Positions 5,618 through 12,615 of a stretch of DNA of 23,179 nt are shown here, piece after piece; the stretch's first letter is position 1, and the number at the start of each line of letters is the position of its first letter. The DNA comes from Butyrivibrio sp. GTDB taxonomy: Bacteria > Bacillota_A > Clostridia > Lachnospirales > Lachnospiraceae. Made by a program: the position numbers and the translations under genes. The DNA lies in assembly GCF_024699075.1 (NCBI RefSeq), contig NZ_JAILQF010000066.1, positions 1 to 23,179 on the forward strand, given 5' to 3'. Below the pieces are notes generated by a model that saw only the letters and a program-made list of their open reading frames with translations, did no database searches and was not told the DNA's origin.

Positions 5618-8582
5618 TAATATCAAAAGAATAGCTGGCTTTGTGATAACAATCTGCGTAATGTTTTCTTCTACCTTTATAACAGTAACAGCAGACGGCT
5701 TGGAATCTGAAGATTCATTAAATGATAACGAGAACTCAGCTATTTTAAAAGCTAATAATAATCTGTTGGATACCGTATACGAGATGGGTGATTATGAGTC
5801 ATATATAAGCGGTTATCTAGAGAATGGTGCACAGTTTCCGGATCAGGAAATTGTTATAGATGGAAAGAATTATTTAGAAAAAGATGATAGCTTCTACCTG
5901 GAAGACGATGGCCTTTGTACCTTGGAAGAAGGAAGTGTTACTTATGAAGTTGAAGTGCAAACTGAAGGATTTTATAACATTCTTTTGGATTATTACCCAT
6001 TAGAAGGCAAAAATAACAGCATAGAGAGAATCGTTTATATAAATGGAGAAATACCATTTAAAAATGCAAGGTACATTGAATTTACCAGGATCTGGGCTGA
6101 TGCAGAGGAGATAAAAGCAGATTCCAGAGATAATGATGTAAGACCAAAGCAGAAAGAATGTTATATGTGGCTTCAAAGTTATCTCAAAGACAGTGATGGA
6201 TACTATGAAGAACCTTTCTGTTTTTACTTTAAAAAAGGAACTAATACTATAACTTTTGAATCAACAAAAGAGCCAATGAAGATTGGTGAGATTAAATTAA
6301 CAAAGGCAGAGGAAACATTATCATATAGTGATTATCTAAGTATTAATGAAAATAGTAATAATAATACAATCTCTGATATACAGCTTAAAGTTCAGGGAGA
6401 AGATGCTTTGTATAAGTCAGATTCTACTCTGTATCCTATATCAGACAGGACCTCACCTTTATCTGAGCCATATAGTCCAAGTAAGACAAGGCTTAATGAA
6501 ATTGGAGGAAGTAACTGGAAGAAGGTAGGGCAATGGATAAGCTGGGAGATAGAAGTACCTGAAAATGGATTTTATACACTTGCTTTAAGATACAGACAGA
6601 ATATAAATACAGGAGTTACAGTTATCAGAAGCCTTTCAATCGATGGCGAAACGCCTTTTAAAGAGGCTCAAGAGCTTAAATTCTTGTATAGCAATGATTG
6701 GCAGCTTAAAAGACTTTCTCCAATGGCAAATGAAGATGAAGAAAATCCATACATGTTTTACTTTGAAAAAGGAAAGCATGAAATAAGACTTGAGATCACA
6801 CTGGGAGACGAATTATCAGAAATAATAAGAAGAACAGATAATAGTATAGCAGAGCTTAATAGAAGTTACAGACAGCTTCTTATGATCATAGGATCATCCG
6901 CAGATACTATGAGAGATTATCAACTGGAGCAGAAAGCACCGGAAGCTTTGGAAATACTTGCAAATCAGTATGAAGAAATTAAAGAGATAAGAGAGCTTTT
7001 AAATGTTTATACCAGCGGACTTGGAAGCAGTTCTTTTGCAACGATCGATAATCTTCAGAATCAGCTTGAGAAAATGATAAAAGATCCAAGAACAATTGCC
7101 AAACAATGGTCTGCGTTTAAAGACAATATAGTAGCTCTTGGTTCATGGGAACTTTCTATGAAAGAACAGCCTTTGGAGATTGATTATCTGCTTTTATGCA
7201 GTGAGGATTCAAAGCTTCCTAAAGCAGAGGCAGGTTTTTTCCAAAAACTCTATCACGAATTCAGGAAATTTATGGCGAGCTTTGTAGAAGATTATGACAG
7301 CATAGGTGAAGTTTATGGAGAAGACAGCCTTGAAGTATGGATACTTGCAGATGGTTCAAATGTAACAAGTATGACAGGAGGCGGAAGAGACCAGGCAACG
7401 ATAATCAAGCAGCTTGCAGATAATTATTTTGTCACTGATACTTCAATACCTGTAAACATCAAGCTTGTTAATAAAGACGTATTATTGTCAGCAACACTTG
7501 CGGGAAGAGGACCTGATGTAGCCTTAAATGTAGCTGGTAAGGAACCTATAAATTATGCCCTTAGAAATGCGGTTGTAGATCTGACACAATTTGAAGATTT
7601 TGAAGAGATTAAAGGATGGTTTCATGAGTGCGCTTTTGATCAGTTTACTTTTGAAGATGGAGTGTACGCCTTGCCACAAACAATGTCTTTTCATGTGATG
7701 TTTTACAGGGCAGACATATTAAAAGAACTGGGACTTTCTATTCCAAGTACTTGGGATGAGTTTTACGAAGCCTTGTCTGTTATACAAAAGAACAACATGA
7801 ATGTAGGAATATTCCCAGATTACACAACATTTGCGATGTTTTTGTATCAGCATCAGGGCAGTTATTATACGGAAGATGGAAAAGAAAGTGCACTTAGCAG
7901 TGAAGAAGCAGTAGATGCTTTTAGACAGTGGTCTGGTAATTATGTGAATTATGGTATGCCTGTTACCTTTGATTTTGCTAATAGATTTAGAACAGGTGAA
8001 ATGCCATTGGCTATAGGTGACTATACCAATTATAACTATCTTTCGGTATTTGCTCCTGAAATAAGAGGATTATGGGGATTCACAGTAGTTCCGGGATATG
8101 AAACAGAGACACTTGATGAAGACGGAAATGTTGTATCTGTAACAACTGATAGGAGCGTATCAACCTGGGAAACAGCAGCAATAATTATGGAGACAAGTGA
8201 TCAGAAAGAAGAAGCCTGGGAGTTCTTAAAGTGGTGGATGAGCAGCGATACACAATCAGATTATGGCAATGAGATAGAGTCTGTTCTTGGAGTATCCGGA
8301 AGAGTAGCAACTGCAAATCTGGAAGCACTTTCCAATCTTCCATGGTCATCTAAAGATTATGCTCAGCTAATGGCCCAGATGGAAGAAGTTAAAGCTATTC
8401 CTGAAATTCCAGGAAGCTATTATACAGAAAGAAATATAAAGAATGCTTTCTACACTGTATATAACAACAATGAAGATCCCAGAGAAACCCTTCAGGATAT
8501 TGTAAAAACGATTAATTCGGAAATAGATGCTAAGAGAGAAGAGTTTGGTCTTCCACTAAGAGAGGTAAAGTTTGAAAACTAA
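5607..8582 (+). CDS. Secreted fusion: two carbohydrate-binding-like domains, helical stalk, ABC solute-binding domain
   Basis: This 991-residue protein is about twice the usual size of a sugar-binding protein. A signal peptide (about 1-30, ending near VTADG) lacks a lipobox cysteine. Two related beta-sandwich segments follow at about 85-235 and 260-405: YEVEVQTEGFYNILLDY matches WEIEVPENGFYTLALRY, INGEIPFKNA matches IDGETPFKEA, and FYFKKGTNTI matches FYFEKGKHEI. They look like a duplicated CBM6/35-type domain. A helix-rich, charged stalk (about 410-570) leads to a family-1 solute-binding domain (about 575-965) with LAGRGPDVALN, GVYALPQTMSFHVMFYRADIL and AWEFLKWWMSSDTQ. AAGAGGA seven to twelve bases upstream supports the start, and both ends overlap neighbours by 11 bases. 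It probably captures polymer or oligosaccharide at the surface and hands it to permease pair A. How it is held at the cell is unclear. Confidence 0.85.
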   Translation: MVTNNIKRIAGFVITICVMFSSTFITVTADGLESEDSLNDNENSAILKANNNLLDTVYEMGDYESYISGYLENGAQFPDQEIVIDGKNYLEKDDSFYLEDDGLCTLEEGSVTYEVEVQTEGFYNILLDYYPLEGKNNSIERIVYINGEIPFKNARYIEFTRIWADAEEIKADSRDNDVRPKQKECYMWLQSYLKDSDGYYEEPFCFYFKKGTNTITFESTKEPMKIGEIKLTKAEETLSYSDYLSINENSNNNTISDIQLKVQGEDALYKSDSTLYPISDRTSPLSEPYSPSKTRLNEIGGSNWKKVGQWISWEIEVPENGFYTLALRYRQNINTGVTVIRSLSIDGETPFKEAQELKFLYSNDWQLKRLSPMANEDEENPYMFYFEKGKHEIRLEITLGDELSEIIRRTDNSIAELNRSYRQLLMIIGSSADTMRDYQLEQKAPEALEILANQYEEIKEIRELLNVYTSGLGSSSFATIDNLQNQLEKMIKDPRTIAKQWSAFKDNIVALGSWELSMKEQPLEIDYLLLCSEDSKLPKAEAGFFQKLYHEFRKFMASFVEDYDSIGEVYGEDSLEVWILADGSNVTSMTGGGRDQATIIKQLADNYFVTDTSIPVNIKLVNKDVLLSATLAGRGPDVALNVAGKEPINYALRNAVVDLTQFEDFEEIKGWFHECAFDQFTFEDGVYALPQTMSFHVMFYRADILKELGLSIPSTWDEFYEALSVIQKNNMNVGIFPDYTTFAMFLYQHQGSYYTEDGKESALSSEEAVDAFRQWSGNYVNYGMPVTFDFANRFRTGEMPLAIGDYTNYNYLSVFAPEIRGLWGFTVVPGYETETLDEDGNVVSVTTDRSVSTWETAAIIMETSDQKEEAWEFLKWWMSSDTQSDYGNEIESVLGVSGRVATANLEALSNLPWSSKDYAQLMAQMEEVKAIPEIPGSYYTERNIKNAFYTVYNNNEDPRETLQDIVKTINSEIDAKREEFGLPLREVKFEN

Positions 8583-9591
8583 AATTTCCAAAAACGAAAT
8601 ACTAGGGATTACTTCAACTGATATCGAACCATTAGTCATTCCTTCTGGGAAGGACATGAGGTCAAAGATGATTTTAAAATACTTGGGAATAAAGTTTAAA
8701 CAGCTTTTAAAAAACATGAAAAGGTGTAAGACCGCATATTTATTTATTGGACCGTATTGTATACTTTTTCTTTTGTTTTACCTGATTCCGGTATGCACAT
8801 CAATGGGACTTAGTTTTACATATTTTAATGTTCTTGAAACTCCTAGATTTGTAGGCTGGAAGAACTATATTGATCTTTTCTTTTCAGATGAAATATTTTT
8901 AAAAGCGGTTAAGAATACATTTTTGTTTGCAACAATAACAGGACCTATCGGCTATTTTATGGCTTTATTCATCGCATGGATGATAAATGATATTAAAAAG
9001 CCTGTTATTAGAGCTTTCATGACACTTGTATTTTATGCTCCTACTATATCTGGTCAGGCATTTATTGTATGGAAGTATATTTTTTCGAGTGATACCTATG
9101 GAATGGCTAATGCATGGCTTATGAAGCTTGGAATAACTTTTCAGCCTATACTCTGGTTTGAAGATGAAAAGTATATAATGCCAATCCTGATAATTGTAAT
9201 TCTTTGGATGAGTATGGGAACGGGATTTTTGTCATTTATTGCTGGACTTCAAAATGTTGACAGAACCTTATATGAAGCAGGTTATATGGATGGTATCAGG
9301 AACAGATTTCAGGAGCTATGGTATATAACTCTGCCGGCTATGAAAGAACAGCTTATGTTTGGCGCAGTTATGACAATAACCAATTCGTTTGCTATACACG
9401 ATCAACTGGCAGCTCTTGCCGGTTTCCCGAGTGTTAATTACGCAGCTCATACTGTTGTATCGCACTTGATTGACTATGGAACCGTAAGGTTTGAAATGGG
9501 ATATGCGTCTGCTATAGCTACACTTTTATTTATGGTAATGGTTATTTGCAATAAATTAGTACAGATATTACTTAGGAAGGTCGGTAAATAA
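8572..9591 (+). CDS. CUT1 sugar ABC transporter permease A1 (LplB/MalF-like)
   Basis: This is a 339-residue inner-membrane permease subunit with about six transmembrane helices, beginning near residue 54 after a long charged cytosolic tail. The EAA loop that docks the ATPase reads YEAGYMDGIRNRFQELWYITLP (E235 to G241 core). The start is taken as TTG at 8572, with AGAGG at 8561-8565, because this repeats the 11-base overlap seen at the previous junction. The ATG at 8656 would cut 28 residues of tail but has a badly spaced ribosome binding site. It should pair with the permease that follows, and probably receives substrate from the fused binding protein just upstream. No ATPase gene lies in the window, so a shared MsiK-type ATPase encoded elsewhere is likely. 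Confidence 0.9.
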   Translation: MKTKISKNEILGITSTDIEPLVIPSGKDMRSKMILKYLGIKFKQLLKNMKRCKTAYLFIGPYCILFLLFYLIPVCTSMGLSFTYFNVLETPRFVGWKNYIDLFFSDEIFLKAVKNTFLFATITGPIGYFMALFIAWMINDIKKPVIRAFMTLVFYAPTISGQAFIVWKYIFSSDTYGMANAWLMKLGITFQPILWFEDEKYIMPILIIVILWMSMGTGFLSFIAGLQNVDRTLYEAGYMDGIRNRFQELWYITLPAMKEQLMFGAVMTITNSFAIHDQLAALAGFPSVNYAAHTVVSHLIDYGTVRFEMGYASAIATLLFMVMVICNKLVQILLRKVGK

Positions 9592-10463
9592 TGACATTTA
9601 ATCTTTTTAAACATAAGAAAAGAGCAAAACAGAGTCATTCACTTGTCGGAGATGTTTTCAGCATCGCATTACTAGTCATAATGGGTGCATTTATGGCACT
9701 TCCGCTTGTACTTGCAGTAAGTAATTCTTTAAAACCATTGGAAGAGTTGTTTATATTCCCTCCAAGATTTTTCGTAAGAAATCCTACATTAGATAATTTC
9801 CATGATGTGTTTGTACTTATGAGCGGCTCATGGGTTCCTTTTGCAAGATATACCTTTAACACAGTTTTTATAACTATAGTAGGAACCTTTGGCCATTTGA
9901 TAATAGCCAGTCTTTGTGCATATGCCCTTGCTAAATACAAATTTCCGGGTCAGAAGATTATATTTTGGATTATCGTTACAGCACTCATGTTCTCGACTCA
10001 GGTAACAGCAATACCTAATTATCTTATTATGTCAAAGATAGGATGGCTAGATTCATACGCATCATTGATTGTTCCTGCAATTGCAAAACCATTGGGACTT
10101 TTTCTTATGAAACAGTTTATGGAGCAGATTCCGGATTCACTTCTCGAAGCAGCAAGAATAGATGGAGCTTCAGAATTCAGAGTATTCTGGACAATAGCAA
10201 TGCCCCAGGTTAAGCCTGCATGGCTGACTCTTATTATATTTTGTTTCCAGGATCTGTGGAATTTACAAGGCTCTAACTATATTTTCAGCGAAGAATTAAA
10301 AACGTTACCTTATGCGCTAAGCCAGATCTCTGCTGCAGGAATAGCAAGATCAGGAGCAACAGCAGCTGTAGCAGTAATAATGATGAGTGTTCCCATTGCA
10401 ATCTTTATTGCCAGTCAGAGCAATATCATTGAAACAATGGCATCTTCAGGAATAAAGGAGTAA
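9591..10463 (+). CDS. CUT1 sugar ABC transporter permease A2 (MalG-like)
   Basis: This is a 290-residue partner permease with about six helices. TM1 lies at about 22-44, followed by the usual SLKPLEELFIFPPRF segment and TLDNF. The EAA loop reads LEAARIDGASEFRVFWTIAMPQVKP (E186 to G192 core). The ATG shares its first base with the stop of the previous gene (TAATG), and AGGAAGG at 9574-9580 serves as ribosome binding site, so the two subunits are translationally coupled. Length and motif spacing are normal for the MalG half of a CUT1 importer. Confidence 0.92.
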   Translation: MTFNLFKHKKRAKQSHSLVGDVFSIALLVIMGAFMALPLVLAVSNSLKPLEELFIFPPRFFVRNPTLDNFHDVFVLMSGSWVPFARYTFNTVFITIVGTFGHLIIASLCAYALAKYKFPGQKIIFWIIVTALMFSTQVTAIPNYLIMSKIGWLDSYASLIVPAIAKPLGLFLMKQFMEQIPDSLLEAARIDGASEFRVFWTIAMPQVKPAWLTLIIFCFQDLWNLQGSNYIFSEELKTLPYALSQISAAGIARSGATAAVAVIMMSVPIAIFIASQSNIIETMASSGIKE

Positions 10464-10504
10464 CAAAAGATACAGGATTATTGATTGTCGTAAGGACATT
10501 AAAA

Positions 10505-12016
10505 ATGGGGAAACTTCTTATGCATAAAAAATTAAAATTATTGCTATCTTTTATGGCTTTTGTGATAGTGACGGTCAATATATGGATGATAAGTGAGATA
10601 ACATCATATGCGAATGCGCCATATGAGTCATACAATTATAACTTTTGGGGAGAAGCAGTAGCTCAGCCACATACATTCTTATATAAAAAATCTTTTCTTG
10701 GGGCAGGTAATAATGGAGAAACAAGTCTGAATTTTCCTAAGGATATGTTCCTTAAAGGAGAAAAGCTCTATATCGCAGATACAGGTAATTCACGAATACT
10801 TGTCACTGATCTGGAAGGGAAGGTTTTGGCTGAGTATACATATGCAAATGGAAGTGATGACATATTTAAAGAACCCCAGGGAGTGTTTGTAACAGATGAA
10901 GACCATATATATGTTGCGGATAGTGGCAATTCGAGACTTGTTGAGCTTGATGAAAACGGACAATTTGTAAGACAGATAGGAAGACCTGTAACTACACTTA
11001 TAAGTGATTCTCAGCAATATACACCCATTAAAGTTGTTGTAGATCATTCAAAGCGAATATATGTAATTGCTTATGGAATAAACATGGGATTGATAGAGTT
11101 TGACAAAAACGGTGAGTTCCAAGGTTTTATGGGAGCGACAGAAGTATCCGTAAGTATGTTCACATATATGTGGAAAAACTATTTTTCTACCAGGGAACAG
11201 CAGGAAAGAATGGCAACAATAGTTCCTACAGAATATAGCAATATCTGTGTAGATGACGAGAATTTCATTTATGCAACGATCAATAATTTAAGTGATGAAG
11301 ATCATGCGTCAGGTGCCGATGCTATACGAAGATTAAATCCTACAGGTGTAGACGTACTAAGACGGCTTAGTAACAACAAGATAATTGGAGATCTTCATGG
11401 GTATGAAAATGGATGGTCATCATTCTGCGATGTAGCAGTAAATGATAATGGATGTTACTTTGTTTTGGATGATAATGACGGAAAGGTATTTGCTTACGAC
11501 TATGATGGCAATAATCTTTTTGTATTTGGACAGATAGGAATTAAGGAAGGCAATTTTCAAAAACCTGTAGCGATAACTCTTTCTGATGATGAAAAGAAAA
11601 TATTTGTTCTGGATAACATTTTAGGAAGTGTGATGGAGTTTGATATTACAGATTATGGAGAGACACTTCTTGGAGCCATAAGAAATAACAGCATAGGTAA
11701 TGCAGAAGAAGCAACAAGGCTTTGGAATGAAGTATCTACATATAATTCAAATAATGAGCTTGCATACATAGGACTTGGTAAAGCGTGCATGGATTCTGAA
11801 GATTATAAATCAGCAATGGAGTATTTCAAGCTCGGAAACAATCGCAAATACTATTCCAAAGCGCTTTATTACTATAGGAAAGCAGTAATGGAGAAGTTCT
11901 TTGCAAAAGGTATGCTGATAATAATAGTTTTGATAGTAACAGTAATAAGTATCAAAGGATATTTCGCATATAAAAAATGGGTAGGTAAAGTCAAATGCTA
12001 TATGGAAAATCATTAA
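10505..12016 (+). CDS. Membrane-anchored NHL-repeat propeller with TPR-like segment
   Basis: This is a 503-residue protein of unknown function. A hydrophobic N-terminal segment (about 10-36) acts as signal or anchor. A beta-propeller with NHL repeats follows; the clearest blades are FPKDMFLKGEKLYIADTGN, EPQGVFVTDEDHIYVADSGN, a weaker one near 173-205 and KPVAITLSDDEKKIFVLDN near 353-371. Residues about 395-465 form helix pairs of TPR type (AYIGLGKACMDSEDYKSAMEYF). A C-terminal transmembrane helix (about 469-490) ends in a short basic tail. The propeller should face outside. I start it at the ATG at 10505, with AAGGA eight bases before it; the upstream in-frame TTG at 10481 has no properly spaced site. 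It overlaps the Yip1 gene by 22 bases, suggesting a joint complex. NHL and TPR units usually mediate protein or ligand contacts. Confidence 0.82.
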   Translation: MGKLLMHKKLKLLLSFMAFVIVTVNIWMISEITSYANAPYESYNYNFWGEAVAQPHTFLYKKSFLGAGNNGETSLNFPKDMFLKGEKLYIADTGNSRILVTDLEGKVLAEYTYANGSDDIFKEPQGVFVTDEDHIYVADSGNSRLVELDENGQFVRQIGRPVTTLISDSQQYTPIKVVVDHSKRIYVIAYGINMGLIEFDKNGEFQGFMGATEVSVSMFTYMWKNYFSTREQQERMATIVPTEYSNICVDDENFIYATINNLSDEDHASGADAIRRLNPTGVDVLRRLSNNKIIGDLHGYENGWSSFCDVAVNDNGCYFVLDDNDGKVFAYDYDGNNLFVFGQIGIKEGNFQKPVAITLSDDEKKIFVLDNILGSVMEFDITDYGETLLGAIRNNSIGNAEEATRLWNEVSTYNSNNELAYIGLGKACMDSEDYKSAMEYFKLGNNRKYYSKALYYYRKAVMEKFFAKGMLIIIVLIVTVISIKGYFAYKKWVGKVKCYMENH

Positions 12017-12615
12017 AGTATATATTTCATCTTATTTTTCATCCTTTTGACGGTTTCTGGGATCTGAAATTTGAAAAAAGAGGTAGCCTAGGCGCAAGCC
12101 TTACTATTGTAATTCTTACTATCATTACTCTCTCTATAGAAAAACAGGGTACCGGATTTTTATATAACATGAATAGACTCTCAGAGTTGAATATTGTAGT
12201 GGATATTTTGACCATAGTTTTATTATATGTACTTTGGTGTACTGCAAACTGGTGTACTACATCGCTCATGGAAGGTAAAGGAAGGATGATAGATATCCTT
12301 ATAGCGGTAGGTTATTCATTTGCTCCTATTGTTCTTGTAAGACTTCCTCTTGTTGCAGTAAGTCATGTGATAACAAGTAATGAAGGTAGCTTTTATCTTG
12401 TCTTTAAAACAATCAGTGTCATGTGGGCGCTACTTCTTCTTTTCCTTGGAACGATGATCACACACCAGTACAGCGTTAAGAAGACCATTGCCACATGTAT
12501 CATAACAGTAATCGGCATGGGAATAATAATGTTTATTGGTCTGTTATTTTTCAATGTCATAGGAAGAATGATTACTTTTGTAGCAACGATATATAAGGAG
12601 CTTAGGTTTAGATGA
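11995..12615 (+). CDS. Yip1-family multi-pass membrane protein
   Basis: This 206-residue protein has five predicted transmembrane helices (about 33-48, 66-86, 103-124, 137-155 and 165-188). The N-terminal HPFDGFWDLKFEKRGS and the NWCTTSLMEGKGRMIDILIAVGYSFAPIVL segment are typical of bacterial Yip1/YIPF-domain proteins, whose function in bacteria is poorly known. It starts inside the last 22 bases of the NHL-TPR gene and shares ATGA with the DUF5696-like gene downstream, so all three should be made together. A role as membrane scaffold or accessory to the neighbouring permeases is inference from the gene order only. Confidence 0.8.
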   Translation: MLYGKSLKYIFHLIFHPFDGFWDLKFEKRGSLGASLTIVILTIITLSIEKQGTGFLYNMNRLSELNIVVDILTIVLLYVLWCTANWCTTSLMEGKGRMIDILIAVGYSFAPIVLVRLPLVAVSHVITSNEGSFYLVFKTISVMWALLLLFLGTMITHQYSVKKTIATCIITVIGMGIIMFIGLLFFNVIGRMITFVATIYKELRFR

